64,000 nucleotides of DNA from Desulfitobacterium metallireducens DSM 15288 (GCF_000231405.2 NZ_CP007032.1:1488001-1552000), one strand, 5' to 3'. Positions 7,393 to 16,336 are shown, counted from the first letter of the stretch. Numbers and translations: made by a program. Notes: generated from the sequence alone by a model not told the origin.

Positions 7393-8748
7393 CTAGAAGA
7401 TCCTTCTGCTTACGAGCTGAAGATCTTTAATCGTTCGGCATCTGAAAACACCAGTACAATAAGGCAAGTATTCTTTTAGAATATTATCTGATGAGTACCA
7501 ATCCTTTTTATCAAGAGGATTCAGCCAATAGACCCGCTTTACTTTTTTGTTAATTTCTTGCAGATATTCAACTTGAGAAGGACAATAATTATTTCGCCCA
7601 TCACCAAGGATCAAGACTGTTGCCTGTGAAGAGATTAGAGGTAACCAATCGTTTTGAAACTCTGAAAGTACTTTCCCGTAATCGGAATATCCTGAGGAGT
7701 TACGATGACTCCAGGCTTGGGCCGAGTCCAAAGTATTGAAACCTTCCTCATGGGTAATATCCCAAAGGGAATCAATGAAAAGAAAAAGCCTGGTTTTACG
7801 AAAACGCAACTTGAGGTGAGAGATTAAGAAAAGTAAGAATTTGGAGTAGGGGAGAACTGAGTTGGAAATATCACAAAGAACAACAAGTTCTGGTCTCTGT
7901 GGAACACGCGCTTGGTAGCTCAAACGAAAAATAGTCCCGTTCCCTTGTACAAGTTCCTGTATAGCTCGATGGATACTGATTTCTCCGTGTCTTGAGGACT
8001 TCTTCCTGAACCCTGGCCGTTGTGCTAAGCGTTTGCCAAGGATTTTGAGGGCCTGCTGGACCGTGCTTTTTTCTTCTTGGTTAAAAGATTCTAGGGGCCT
8101 GTATAGCCAATGCTCGGCTTTTAGAAGCTCCCACTGATTTTCCTTTTTGATTCGGTTCCATAGTATTTGTTGACGAATTTTTTTGTGAAATTCAGATTTT
8201 AAGGTGATAAATTGCTGTAATTCATCTTCAGCAATTTCACCTTTTTGGTAAGACAATTCTTTTAAATTAAGGACCTGATGTAGGCCCATCTGACCTAATA
8301 CCCACTGAATTTGATCTTCAGTTCCTAATACTTCGATTTCTTGAGGCATAAGCTGAAGGTAGGTTTGAAGGCTCTGGGGAGATGTAAGCTCACTTTTAAA
8401 ACTAGAGGGGTTTGGAAAGACACTGACCCCTCCAAAACCTCGTCCTAGACCTTGACCACCGGGTGCAATTGGCACTTCTAAGGGAATATTTGCTTCTTCA
8501 TTTGGTTCAGGGTTGCCATAGGAATCCAGTAGCAGCATGGACCAAATAGTGTCGAAAAGCGGATTCTCGTGGGAGGAATGAACAAAATTGGCTTTCAACA
8601 TTGTTTTTAGATCAAGTTCAGGAAATTGGGTTAAGCAAAATGAAACATTTTCAAGATCAGCAAGCGATATTGAAAATTCAGCCTGCCTCAGAGCATAGAT
8701 CAATTGAAGAAGAGACCACCCGTTGAGTTGTTTCTCCTTTGAATTCAT
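7393..8748 (-). CDS. VWA domain protein, CoxE-like
   Basis: This 451-residue protein has a C-terminal von Willebrand A domain of the CoxE type. The MIDAS motif is present as CDISNSV (D-x-S-x-S), followed by LFLFIDSLWDIT and the late LILGDGRNN segment. The N-terminal half is helical and glutamine/lysine-rich, with no enzyme motif I recognise. Its start overlaps the stop of the upstream MoxR ATPase by 4 bases (ATGA). Such MoxR-VWA pairs act as chaperones that insert metal or mature large complexes; CoxD/CoxE do this for CO dehydrogenase. No CO dehydrogenase is seen here, so the client is unknown. Confidence 0.82.
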   Translation of the reverse strand: MNSKEKQLNGWSLLQLIYALRQAEFSISLADLENVSFCLTQFPELDLKTMLKANFVHSSHENPLFDTIWSMLLLDSYGNPEPNEEANIPLEVPIAPGGQGLGRGFGGVSVFPNPSSFKSELTSPQSLQTYLQLMPQEIEVLGTEDQIQWVLGQMGLHQVLNLKELSYQKGEIAEDELQQFITLKSEFHKKIRQQILWNRIKKENQWELLKAEHWLYRPLESFNQEEKSTVQQALKILGKRLAQRPGFRKKSSRHGEISIHRAIQELVQGNGTIFRLSYQARVPQRPELVVLCDISNSVLPYSKFLLFLISHLKLRFRKTRLFLFIDSLWDITHEEGFNTLDSAQAWSHRNSSGYSDYGKVLSEFQNDWLPLISSQATVLILGDGRNNYCPSQVEYLQEINKKVKRVYWLNPLDKKDWYSSDNILKEYLPYCTGVFRCRTIKDLQLVSRRIF

Positions 8749-9641
8749 GAGTTTTGCCCCGAATGTTCTTTTCTCTGAACTTCTTCAGCTTGCCAGATTT
8801 TTAGACGATCTTCTAATTTTTTTAAGTCACCAGGGTATTTAAGAAGGAGGTTCAGCGCACCGGATAGCTGATCCAAGTCTATTCGCTCTTGCTTAAGAAT
8901 CTGTAAGGCTTGAACAAAGTCGATACTTTCGGATACACTTGGCAATTTGCGTAAGGGAAGTTTACGGACTTTCGCTACAAACTGACAAACATCTTCAATC
9001 AGTTTTGATCCTATCTTGGGATTTTTACGTTCAAGAATCATGATTTCCCTTAATATAGAAGGATAGTCGAGTTCAAGGTGCACGCACCGTCTTCGTAGTG
9101 CGTCACTCAATTCCCGGGTATTATTGCTTGTTAAAATGACGATTGGACGCGTTGTAGCGTAAAAAGTTCCTCGCTCTGGAATTGTCACTTGAAATTCGCC
9201 TAAGAGTTCGAGTAAAAAGCTTTCAAATTCTTCATCACTCTTATCCAATTCGTCAATAAGTAATACGACAGGTTTTGGAGATAAGATCGCTTTAAGCAAG
9301 GGACGGGCCAATATAAATTCCTCACTATAGAGATCAAATTTAACATCATTCCAGCTCGAATCTTTACTTTGTAAGCGTAAGAGCTGTTTGGGATAATTCC
9401 AATCATAAAGCGCTTTTTGAGCATCAAGCCCTTCATAACATTGTAATCGAATTAAAGGACGGTTACAGGCCCTGGCTAAAGCTATAGCGAGTTGAGTTTT
9501 TCCAACTCCTGCTGGCCCTTCAATAAGACAGGGCTTGTCCAAAGCGAGAGCTAAAAATAAGGTCGTCCCTTTTTGCTCGTCCAGGATATAGTCTTGCTCT
9601 TCTAAGGACCGGATTAATTCCGTAGGTGAATTCAGCCTCAT
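8745..9641 (-). CDS. MoxR family AAA+ ATPase (CoxD-like)
   Basis: This 298-residue AAA+ ATPase has Walker A GPAGVGKT (about residues 41-48), Walker B VVLLIDELDKSD, sensor 1 ILTSNNTREL and an arginine-rich DALRRRCVHLEL segment. These are typical of the MoxR family. The ATG is preceded by AAGGAGGTT. It is the first gene of a two-gene operon with the CoxE-like VWA protein. The pair is expected to use ATP to remodel a metalloenzyme or membrane complex. Neighbours on both sides are metal-cofactor genes (MoeA-like, NifX-like), which suggests but does not prove a metallocofactor client. Confidence 0.87.
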   Translation of the reverse strand: MRLNSPTELIRSLEEQDYILDEQKGTTLFLALALDKPCLIEGPAGVGKTQLAIALARACNRPLIRLQCYEGLDAQKALYDWNYPKQLLRLQSKDSSWNDVKFDLYSEEFILARPLLKAILSPKPVVLLIDELDKSDEEFESFLLELLGEFQVTIPERGTFYATTRPIVILTSNNTRELSDALRRRCVHLELDYPSILREIMILERKNPKIGSKLIEDVCQFVAKVRKLPLRKLPSVSESIDFVQALQILKQERIDLDQLSGALNLLLKYPGDLKKLEDRLKIWQAEEVQRKEHSGQNS

Positions 9642-9680
9642 TGCGAGAACCTCCTTTTTTTAGTTAAAGCGAAAGGCTAT

Positions 9681-9709
9681 TTGACACTCCTTAACTCATC
9701 GATTATATT
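9681..9709 (+). promoter_or_regulatory. sigma-A promoter of the NifX-like gene
   Basis: TTGACA (9681-9686) and TATATT (9704-9709) are 17 bases apart. A short palindrome CCCCTAGGGG lies at 9724-9733 just after the expected start site and could be an operator. Confidence 0.7.
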
Positions 9710-9766
9710 TATGGTGTGGACACCCCCTAGGGGTAGAGCTTTTGAATGTGAAAGGAGCGAATAAAT

Positions 9767-10141
9767 ATGGCGAAGAAAATAGCGATACCGACTGAAGGAG
9801 AGATTGTCAATGGTCACTTTGGTCGCAGCCAAGCATTCACAGTCTTTGAAATTGGAGATGGTCAGGTTCTTAAGCAAGAATTAATGGATACTCAAGGTTT
9901 CGAGCATCAACACGCCGGAATTGCACAACTCTTAAAATCAAAAGGGGTTGAGACAGTCATTTGTGGCGGAATTGGACCAGGAGCGATTCAAGGGTTGGAA
10001 AGTAATGGCTTAGAAGTCCTAAGAGGAGCGAGTGGATCGATTCGAGATGTTGCAGAGTCCTACGCTAAAGGAACCTTCAAAGGGACAGATGCTGTCTGTG
10101 ACCATTCTCACGGCCATGACCATGACCATCATCAACACTAA
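9767..10141 (+). CDS. NifX/NifB-type dinitrogenase Fe-Mo cofactor domain protein with His tail
   Basis: This 124-residue protein has the NifX/NafY-type fold: a conserved NGHFGRSQAFTVFEI start, an HQHAGIAQLLKSKGVETVICGGIGPGA core, and a Ser/Gly-rich RGASGSIRDV end. It differs in having a C-terminal His/Asp-rich tail (SHGHDHDHHQH), which probably binds a metal. The family carries Fe-S or Fe-Mo cofactor precursors, but many members occur in organisms or loci without nitrogenase, as here. The ATG follows GAAAGGAG. It is monocistronic or co-transcribed with the small gene 89 bases downstream. Confidence 0.83.
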   Translation: MAKKIAIPTEGEIVNGHFGRSQAFTVFEIGDGQVLKQELMDTQGFEHQHAGIAQLLKSKGVETVICGGIGPGAIQGLESNGLEVLRGASGSIRDVAESYAKGTFKGTDAVCDHSHGHDHDHHQH

Positions 10142-10230
10142 ACTAATATTTAGGTATAAGGGATTCCGTTTTTACAAAAAATAGATTGTGGTTTCTTTAA
10201 ATTTAAGATCCGTGAAAGGATGGATGTGGA

Positions 10231-10353
10231 ATGGGAGCTCATAAAAAAGTCTCACGTGCCAAATCCCCAATTAGTGTGAGAGACCCTCATTACACGGAGT
10301 TTGATGTCCAAAAGGGTCGCGTTACCTTTAAAGGAAAAAAACGACCAGAGTAA
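10231..10353 (+). CDS. small basic protein of unknown function (40 aa)
   Basis: An ATG with AAAGGA about 10 bases upstream opens a 40-codon frame ending in TAA. The protein is basic (MGAHKKVSRAKSP at the start, KGKKRPE at the end) with no Cys and no membrane segment. It sits between the NifX-like gene and a strong terminator. I do not recognise it. The good ribosome site and terminator position make it a plausible real gene. Confidence 0.5.
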   Translation: MGAHKKVSRAKSPISVRDPHYTEFDVQKGRVTFKGKKRPE

Positions 10354-10411
10354 GGTAGTTGATTTTCAAAAGGAACGCAAAATTCAAAATTTAAGGAAAT
10401 CCCATTTGATT

Positions 10412-10444
10412 AAAAAGAGGGTGCGCTTGACGCACCCTCTTTTT
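10412..10444. terminator. bidirectional terminator
   Basis: AAAAAGAGGGTGCG (10412-10425) pairs with CGCACCCTCTTTTT (10431-10444) around a 5-base loop. It separates the NifX-like unit from the convergent zinc-ribbon gene. Confidence 0.9.
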
Positions 10445-10468
10445 AACTCTAGAAGTTAATCCTAACGC

Positions 10469-10759
10469 TTAAAATCCTCTTAATCTTTGATAGCAGTCCC
10501 GGCAATAAACGGCTTTATCCCCTGAGGGACGGAAAGGAACTTGGGTCTCAGCCCCGCAATCGCTACAAATAGCCGGAAACATTTCACGTCGAGGCCGTTC
10601 AGCTCCTGCAACACGTTGGCGTCGAGACGCACGACAAGCCGGACAGCGCGTGGGCTCATTTTCAAATCCTTTTTCTGCGAAAAATTCTTGTTCACCAATG
10701 GAGAAAATGAATTCGTTACCACAGTCCCGGCAAACCAATACTTTGTCTTCAAATGCCAT
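10469..10759 (-). CDS. zinc-ribbon domain protein
   Basis: This 96-residue protein contains two zinc-ribbon modules. The first has CRDCGNEF followed by CPACRASRRQR, a widespread probable zinc-ribbon; the second has CSDCGAETQVPF and YCRDCYQRLR, of the CxxC-CxxC type. Spacing within each pair is C-x2-C. The start ATG has a strong GGAAGGAGG site. These small proteins probably bind nucleic acid or act as metal-binding adaptors; no specific function is known. It is a single-gene unit ending in the shared terminator. Confidence 0.8.
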   Translation of the reverse strand: MAFEDKVLVCRDCGNEFIFSIGEQEFFAEKGFENEPTRCPACRASRRQRVAGAERPRREMFPAICSDCGAETQVPFRPSGDKAVYCRDCYQRLRGF

Positions 10760-11022
10760 AAGAAACTACCTCCTTCCACGCATGAATCGCGCCTCCTGAG
10801 TGGAAGTAGTAGCACAAATCACCTGGTTTTGGTCCAACGTGTCCGATAAACTAACTTACACATCTAAGGCTCTAATTAATTATACTTGAAAATTCAGAAA
10901 TATTACAGTCCCATGATAAGGAAGAAAAGGATTTATTTAATTGAATTGTCCGCTAACACCCTTTAAATAGTATTTGCATAATTATAATCTTGCAAAGGAA
11001 TTATTTGAAAGGAGTATTGTAT

Positions 11023-12168
11023 ATGACTGAAAAAGCAAAGATTAGAAAGATGTTTCCCGGTGGAATTACTTATCAAGGTTTTTACTCCTTCTATAATTAT
11101 ATGATCGAGCGAGATGCCCGTCATATCTTCGTTATCAAGGGCGGTCCAGGAGTGGGTAAGTCAACCTTCATGAAGAAAATTGCTCAATCAATGTTCGAGG
11201 CAGGCTATGAAATTGAATATCATTGTTGCTCTTCGGATAATAATTCAATTGATGGTTTAGTGATTCCAGAACTGAACATAGCTCTTCTTGATGGAACGGC
11301 ACCGCATATCGTTGATCCCAAAACTCCAGGTGCTGTCGATGAAATTATTAATCTTGGCGAGTATTGGAATGAAGCAAAGATGCTTGAATCAAAGGCTGAA
11401 ATAATGGCCTGTAATCTTCAAGTAAGCCGTTATTTCCAAGCTGCTTATTATTCTTTAAAAGACGCTAAGAACGCAATGGACGAGTGGGAATTTTATATTG
11501 AACCCTATCAAAACTGGGATGATATCAACAAAATGTACTTAAAAACTGAGAAGAACATCTTTAAAAATTCACCTCCAGGGAATGGAAAAGCACGCCACTT
11601 ATTTGCCTGGGCACATACTCCTCAAGGAAAATGTCAATATATTGACTCTCTGCTTAGTGGAATGCAGACTCTGTATACCTTAAAAGGGCAACCGGGTACA
11701 GGCAAATCGACCTTTTTATCCCGTATCTCCAATCGTGCTTCAATGCTGGGATTAAGTGTGGAGTATTTTCATAGTACGCTCGATCCCGAAAAATTAGATC
11801 TAATCCTTCTTCCAGAAATAAAAGTAGGTCTTGTTATCGATGCAGATCCTTATTCATATACCCCTGATTTTAAATGTACTGTGATAGAGTTAGATTTTGA
11901 TAAAAGTTTAGATCAGATTTTACTACAAAACTATAAATCTGAGTTAACTTCTTGTAGTGAACGTGTAAACACTAGTTTGGAACGGGCTTTAGCGAATTCA
12001 AAGAAGGCAAAAATGAGCCATGATCAAATGGAAACATACTATATTCCTGCGATGGATTTCCAAGCTATTGAAGATAAGCGGGTAGAAACGTTACAAAGAA
12101 TCCTCAATATGGCTGAGGAACATTCTATCGCGGTTACAACAAATTTATCCCCAACTCCTAAAATTTAG
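11023..12168 (+). CDS. P-loop ATPase with two Walker A motifs (PRK06851-like)
   Basis: This protein of about 381 residues has two P-loops, GGPGVGKS near residue 40 and GQPGTGKS near residue 225, so it looks like a duplicated ATPase. The N-terminal segment has MFPGGITYQGFYSFYNYM and a conserved Cys pair region (YHCCSSDNNSIDGLV). I recall this family as an uncharacterised Firmicutes ATPase. I chose the ATG at 11023 because GAAAGGAG stands 8 bases upstream; the frame is open further back to 10990 but without a ribosome site. A TATAAT at 10983-10988 is a likely -10 box. The gene stands alone and ends in a terminator. Substrate and partners are unknown. Confidence 0.75.
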   Translation: MTEKAKIRKMFPGGITYQGFYSFYNYMIERDARHIFVIKGGPGVGKSTFMKKIAQSMFEAGYEIEYHCCSSDNNSIDGLVIPELNIALLDGTAPHIVDPKTPGAVDEIINLGEYWNEAKMLESKAEIMACNLQVSRYFQAAYYSLKDAKNAMDEWEFYIEPYQNWDDINKMYLKTEKNIFKNSPPGNGKARHLFAWAHTPQGKCQYIDSLLSGMQTLYTLKGQPGTGKSTFLSRISNRASMLGLSVEYFHSTLDPEKLDLILLPEIKVGLVIDADPYSYTPDFKCTVIELDFDKSLDQILLQNYKSELTSCSERVNTSLERALANSKKAKMSHDQMETYYIPAMDFQAIEDKRVETLQRILNMAEEHSIAVTTNLSPTPKI

Positions 12169-12186
12169 ATCCGCAATGATGCATCA

Positions 12187-12220
12187 ACAAAAAATGCAAA
12201 GTACGCTTTGCATTTTTTGT
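12187..12220. terminator. terminator after the two-P-loop ATPase
   Basis: ACAAAAAATGCAAAG (12187-12201) pairs with CTTTGCATTTTTTGT (12206-12220) around TACG. Confidence 0.8.
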
Positions 12221-12315
12221 ATCTCCCTTGGAAAGTTTATTATAGAAGTTTGAATTAAAGTTTTGGATATATTAAGAAGATGAAATAATTTATCTGAATA
12301 AAAGGAGGCAGTTCT

Positions 12316-13326
12316 ATGTCTACACGTGTAGCGATTAATGGGTTTGGCCGGATAGGCAGATTATCTTTACGAGCGGCCCTCGAAAGCAAAGCCTCACTTG
12401 AAATTGTAGCTGTTAATGACTTAGGAAGTCCAGATTTATTAGGACATCTTTTTAAATATGATTCCATACATGGAATTCTGCCCTATGAAGTCGAGGTAAA
12501 TGAGAATATAATGAAAGTAGATGGACGCTCTATTCAGCTGTTCGCCGAAAAGAATCCGGAAAGTTTACCTTGGAAAGACCTCGGTGTGGATATCGTAATT
12601 GAATCCACTGGCCATTTCATTGAGCGCGATAAAGCAGCACTTCATTTACAAGCAGGGGCGAAAAAAGTGGTTATTTCTGCACCTGGTAAAAATGAAGATA
12701 TCACGATTGTCATGGGAGTTAATGAGGATCAATATAATCCCAGTCAACATCATATCCTTTCCAATGCTTCTTGTACCACAAACTGTTTGGCTCCCGTCGC
12801 TAAAGTTTTACTTGAAGAGTTTGGGATCGAACAGGGGATGATGACCACAACTCATTCTGTGACTAACGATCAACGTATCTTGGATCTAGAGCATAAAGAT
12901 TGGCGGAGAGCACGAGCTGCTTTCCAATCCATGATTCCTACAAGTACCGGTGCGGCCAAAGCTGTTGCCCTTGTTTTACCTGAATTAAAAGGAAAATTAA
13001 CGGGATTAGCAGTACGTGTTCCAACTCCGAATGTCTCTATCGTTGACTTTGTTGCTAACTTAACGAAACCGACGACTAAAGAAGAGGTTAACGCTAAATT
13101 GAAGGAAGCAGCGGAAGGAAAGCTTAAAGGAATTTTGGCTTATACGGATTTACCTCTTGTCTCACATGATTTTAATGGGGATCCACATAGCTCAACGGTT
13201 GATGGCCTTTCGACGATGATGCTTGGAGACCGGATGCTTAAAGTTCTTGTCTGGTATGATAATGAATGGGGATATTCAAACCGAGTAGTTGATCTCGTCT
13301 GCTATATTGCAAATAAGGGTTTGTAA
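12316..13326 (+). CDS. gap: glyceraldehyde-3-phosphate dehydrogenase
   Basis: This 336-residue protein is the phosphorylating type I GAPDH of glycolysis, which converts glyceraldehyde 3-phosphate to 1,3-bisphosphoglycerate with NAD. It has the NAD-binding start INGFGRIGR, the active-site SNASCTTNC (catalytic Cys about residue 153), and the C-terminal [15 protein letters not shown]. The ATG has AAAGGAGG. It is followed 36 bases later by pyruvate kinase on the same strand with no terminator between, so the two are probably an operon. The usual partners pgk, tpi, gpm and eno are not here. Confidence 0.95.
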   Translation: MSTRVAINGFGRIGRLSLRAALESKASLEIVAVNDLGSPDLLGHLFKYDSIHGILPYEVEVNENIMKVDGRSIQLFAEKNPESLPWKDLGVDIVIESTGHFIERDKAALHLQAGAKKVVISAPGKNEDITIVMGVNEDQYNPSQHHILSNASCTTNCLAPVAKVLLEEFGIEQGMMTTTHSVTNDQRILDLEHKDWRRARAAFQSMIPTSTGAAKAVALVLPELKGKLTGLAVRVPTPNVSIVDFVANLTKPTTKEEVNAKLKEAAEGKLKGILAYTDLPLVSHDFNGDPHSSTVDGLSTMMLGDRMLKVLVWYDNEWGYSNRVVDLVCYIANKGL

Positions 13327-13362
13327 GCTATAAGCTATAAAGTAAAAACAAGGGGAGATAAG

Positions 13363-15099
13363 ATGAGAAGAACAAAAATCGTTTGTACAATCGGTCCAGC
13401 TAGTGAAACGCCGGAGAAGGTTAAAAACCTTCTTCAGGCGGGAATGAATGTTGCACGTCTAAACTTTTCGCATGGGACTCATGAGGAACATGGCCAACGC
13501 TTACGCGTTTTAAAAGATGAAGCTAAAAAATTAGGAAAACATCTCGGGATATTATTAGACACAAAAGGCCCGGAGATTCGAACAGGAATGGTCCCACAAA
13601 CAGGTATTGAATTAATAAAAGGAGCCTCTTTTATTCTCGATACAGATATAGATAACTTAGGTTCTTTAGAAAGAGTGGGAATTACTTATACTGACCTATG
13701 GCAAGAAGTTAATCCCGGAACGCATATCCTTCTCGATGATGGTTTGATTGATTTAGAGGTTGAATCTGTCCATAATGGAAAGATTTACACTCGTATTTGC
13801 AACGAAGGTCTTCTAAAATCAAGAAAGGGAGTTAATGTTCCAGGTGTTCCGATTCTGCTTCCCGCTGTCACTGAGAAGGACATTAGTGATATCCGCTTTG
13901 GGATTGACCAAGGGATTGATTTTATCGCTGCTTCCTTTACCCGAAAAGCATCAGATATTATTGCCGTTCGAAAAATTGTTGAAGAAGCAAAAGCAAATGT
14001 TAAACTCATTGCAAAAATAGAGAGCCGTGAGGGTCTGAACAACCTTGATTCTATCCTAGAAGTTGCGGATGGACTGATGGTTGCAAGGGGAGACCTAGGA
14101 GTAGAGATACCGGTGGAAGAAGTGCCTATCGCCCAAAAAGAGATGATTCGTAAATGTCATCTCTTAGGAAAACCGGTCATCGTTGCAACACAAATGTTGG
14201 ATTCCATGATCCGAAATCCTCGTCCAACGCGAGCTGAAGCCAGTGATGTTGCCAATGCAATTTTAGATGGAACGGATGCTATCATGCTATCAGGGGAAAC
14301 GGCTGCGGGACAGTACCCGGTTGAAGCTGTCGTCATGATGGATAAAATAGCTCACCATACTGAAACACGCTATTTTGATGAGCAGACATCACGTCATCCT
14401 CAGTTGAACGTGGCAGAAGCGATTAGTTATGCAAGTTATACGATCGCCCATGATTTAGATGCTCCAGCTATTTTGACGCCCACCCACTCAGGTTTGACTG
14501 CCCGTATGATTTCTAAATATCGCCCTAAATCGTTAATCATTGCCGCTACACCCTTTGAAACTGTAGCTCGGCAACTTACCTTGCATTGGGGCGTTATTTC
14601 CTTAATTATTCCTGAAAGTGCTGGCACTGATCAACTTTTATCCAATGCGGTTAACGAAGCTTTATCCCATAACTTGCTTAAAACAGGTGACATTGTTGTG
14701 ATTACAGCCGGGGTACCCGTCGGTAAAGTGGGAACAACTAATATGATCAAGGTCCAAGTGATTGGTAATGCAGTTGTTAAAGGGACAGGAATTGGTCGCA
14801 AATCCGCTTTGGGTCCGGCTCGTCTAATCGTCGATCCCAAGACTACACCTTTCGAAGATGGCGATATTCTCGTCTCTCGGTTTACCGATGCAGAATATAT
14901 CTCTTTGATCTCTCGAGCGGGGGCTTTAGTTATTGAAGAAGGTGGCTTAACGTCGCACGCTTCGATAGCCGCGCTTAATTACGGCATCCCTGCAATCGTT
15001 GGCGTCAAGGGTGTAATGGATAAATTCAAGGACGGGCAGCTTCTTACCGTAGATGCGCTTAGCGGAGTGATCTACGAAGGAACAGTAACGATTTTATAG
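13363..15099 (+). CDS. pyk: pyruvate kinase with PEP-utiliser C-terminal domain
   Basis: This 578-residue protein makes pyruvate and ATP from phosphoenolpyruvate. The N-terminal MRRTKIVCTIGPAS, the metal/substrate block TKGPEIRTG, and the active-site segment IAKIESREGL are all present. After about residue 475 comes an extra domain with the phospho-His motif GGLTSHASIAALNYGIPAIVG, as in Bacillus and other Firmicutes pyruvate kinases. The ATG follows GGGGAG. It is the last gene of a gap-pyk pair and ends in a strong terminator. Confidence 0.95.
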   Translation: MRRTKIVCTIGPASETPEKVKNLLQAGMNVARLNFSHGTHEEHGQRLRVLKDEAKKLGKHLGILLDTKGPEIRTGMVPQTGIELIKGASFILDTDIDNLGSLERVGITYTDLWQEVNPGTHILLDDGLIDLEVESVHNGKIYTRICNEGLLKSRKGVNVPGVPILLPAVTEKDISDIRFGIDQGIDFIAASFTRKASDIIAVRKIVEEAKANVKLIAKIESREGLNNLDSILEVADGLMVARGDLGVEIPVEEVPIAQKEMIRKCHLLGKPVIVATQMLDSMIRNPRPTRAEASDVANAILDGTDAIMLSGETAAGQYPVEAVVMMDKIAHHTETRYFDEQTSRHPQLNVAEAISYASYTIAHDLDAPAILTPTHSGLTARMISKYRPKSLIIAATPFETVARQLTLHWGVISLIIPESAGTDQLLSNAVNEALSHNLLKTGDIVVITAGVPVGKVGTTNMIKVQVIGNAVVKGTGIGRKSALGPARLIVDPKTTPFEDGDILVSRFTDAEYISLISRAGALVIEEGGLTSHASIAALNYGIPAIVGVKGVMDKFKDGQLLTVDALSGVIYEGTVTIL

Positions 15100-15114
15100 A
15101 GGCTAGGGACAGAG

Positions 15115-15158
15115 AAAGAGGCAGAAACCAGAATAAATATTTCTGGTACTGCCTCTTT
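15115..15158. terminator. terminator after pyk
   Basis: AAAGAGGCAG (15115-15124) pairs with CTGCCTCTTT (15149-15158), with an inner CCAGAA/TTCTGG helix. It serves pyk and probably the convergent small gene. Confidence 0.85.
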
Positions 15159-15162
15159 TATA

Positions 15163-15384
15163 TTAAAGTTTATTGGAAAGATCATCGACCAAATCTTGGT
15201 CAATTGTACTTTGTTCTCGCTCATTTAGAATTTCAATCAGCCCTGCATCGCTAAGCTCACTTGCGACTTCGAACAAGGAATCTTTTCTAGCTTGCGGCAA
15301 CTTATTCACAAATCGGTTAATCTTCACAGGGGGTACAAGGTTCCGAAACTTGACTCCACCATATTTCATAATACGTTCAGGCAA
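15163..15384 (-). CDS. small protein of unknown function (73 aa)
   Basis: A TTG start at 15384 has AAGGAGGGG about 7 bases upstream. The 73-residue product is charged and predicted helical, with MPERIMKYGGVKFRNLVPP at the start and an acidic C-terminal half. No Cys, signal peptide or membrane segment is present. I do not recognise a family. It lies between two terminators and is therefore its own transcription unit. Confidence 0.55.
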   Translation of the reverse strand: MPERIMKYGGVKFRNLVPPVKINRFVNKLPQARKDSLFEVASELSDAGLIEILNEREQSTIDQDLVDDLSNKL

Positions 15385-15462
15385 AAAATCCCCTCCTTAA
15401 TACTCTACCACCCGGATCGTTAAATCTTCCGTAAAAATAGTATGCTTTACTTTTTGAAATTC

Positions 15463-15514
15463 ATACAAAAAAGAGGTCTATTTCCTTAAAGTAAAATAAA
15501 CCTCTTTTTTGTAT
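15463..15514. terminator. bidirectional terminator
   Basis: A stem from ATACAAAAAAGAGGT onward (from 15463) pairs with a matching arm ending ACCTCTTTTTTGTAT-like at 15514, with TATTT/AAATA extending the inner part. It terminates the DUF896 gene on the minus strand. Confidence 0.8.
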
Positions 15515-15541
15515 AATTTAATGCGCTCTAATATATCAATG

Positions 15542-15715
15542 CTATGAATTAGTACCTTTGACTTGACCTAATGTTGCATGAACTTGCCCACGAATAAAAC
15601 CTAAATATTCTTGGCGAAGTGCTTCCTGCTCTTCGCGCTCCCATTCTTCAAGTCCCACACTTCTTTGTTTACGGGATAACTCATTAATTCTCTCGATAAG
15701 GGTATTTATCTCCAC
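15542..15715 (-). CDS. DUF896 (YnzC-like) small protein
   Basis: A GTG start at 15715, with AAAAGGAG upstream, opens a 57-residue protein. Its core is IERINELSRKQRSVGLEEW followed by QEALRQEYLGFIRGQV, which matches the DUF896/YnzC family. In B. subtilis YnzC lies beside lexA/yneA and is an SOS-operon member; here lexA is 23 kb away. The family is small, helical and of unknown function. It has its own promoter, divergent from the thioesterase gene. Confidence 0.82.
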   Translation of the reverse strand: MEINTLIERINELSRKQRSVGLEEWEREEQEALRQEYLGFIRGQVHATLGQVKGTNS

Positions 15716-15757
15716 ACTATTAGCTCCTTTTCATATAATAATAATTTCATTTATTAT

Positions 15758-15786
15758 ATTATAACGATCACTAGTATGAATCTCAA
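15758..15786 (-). promoter_or_regulatory. promoter of the DUF896 gene
   Basis: On the minus strand TTGAGA (15781-15786) and TATAAT (15758-15763) are 17 bases apart. Confidence 0.65.
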
Positions 15787-15787
15787 G

Positions 15788-15816
15788 TTGGTCTGAAAGT
15801 ACGGGAATGATATAAT
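15788..15816 (+). promoter_or_regulatory. promoter of the thioesterase gene
   Basis: TTGGTC (15788-15793) and TATAAT (15811-15816) are 17 bases apart. Its -35 box is adjacent to that of the divergent DUF896 promoter, so the two could compete or share a regulator. Confidence 0.65.
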
Positions 15817-15844
15817 AGTCTTTATTGAGTGAGGAGGGATAATC

Positions 15845-16264
15845 TTGTCTTTATTTTCAGAGACTAAATTAAGAGTGCGTTATGCGGAAACAGATCAAAT
15901 GGGTATCGTTTATCACTCTAACTATTTGATTTGGTTTGAGGTTGGAAGGACAGAACTTTTCCGTAATTTGGGATTACCTTATACAGTTTTTGAAGAGCAA
16001 GGTCTGTCGCTAGCTGTTGTCGAGGCTTCTTGTCGGTATCGACAGCCTGCAAAATATGATGATGAACTCGTAGTCTATACACGCTTGGAAAAATTTACTT
16101 CGCGAATTATTAAGTTTTCTTACCAAGTCATGATGGAGGATATTCTTTTAACCGATGGAAAGACATCCCACGTTTTCCTTAACAAAGAAGGCAGGGTGGC
16201 TGATGTTCGAAAGTATCGAGTATGGAAAGAGGTCGCTACAAAAATTCCATCTTTAAAAATCTAG
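15845..16264 (+). CDS. acyl-CoA thioesterase (4HBT/YbgC-like)
   Basis: This 139-residue hot-dog fold protein belongs to the 4-hydroxybenzoyl-CoA thioesterase/YbgC family. The conserved block RVRYAETDQMGIVYHSNYL contains the active-site Asp in the D-x-M-G-I-V-x-H-x-N-Y motif. The TTG start is preceded by GAGGAGGG. It hydrolyses acyl-CoA or acyl-ACP thioesters; chain-length preference is unknown. It stands as a single gene with its own promoter. Confidence 0.85.
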   Translation: MSLFSETKLRVRYAETDQMGIVYHSNYLIWFEVGRTELFRNLGLPYTVFEEQGLSLAVVEASCRYRQPAKYDDELVVYTRLEKFTSRIIKFSYQVMMEDILLTDGKTSHVFLNKEGRVADVRKYRVWKEVATKIPSLKI

Positions 16265-16300
16265 TTTTTTAATTCATCTTGAACTAAATATGTTCCCATG

Positions 16301-16320
16301 GTATTATGTATACATAATAC
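16301..16320. promoter_or_regulatory. perfect 20-bp palindrome, probable operator
   Basis: GTATTATGTATACATAATAC at 16301-16320 is a perfect inverted repeat. It overlaps a possible -10 box (TATTAT, 16302-16307) with a -35 TTGAAC at 16279-16284 and a 17-base spacer. It therefore sits where a repressor would bind to control the 40-residue gene downstream. Confidence 0.6.
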
Positions 16321-16336
16321 AGAAGGGGGTGTTCCG

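Noticed and set aside
9767-10141. Nitrogenase operon member
   Set aside because: No nif genes are near and NifX-fold proteins are widespread without nitrogenase.
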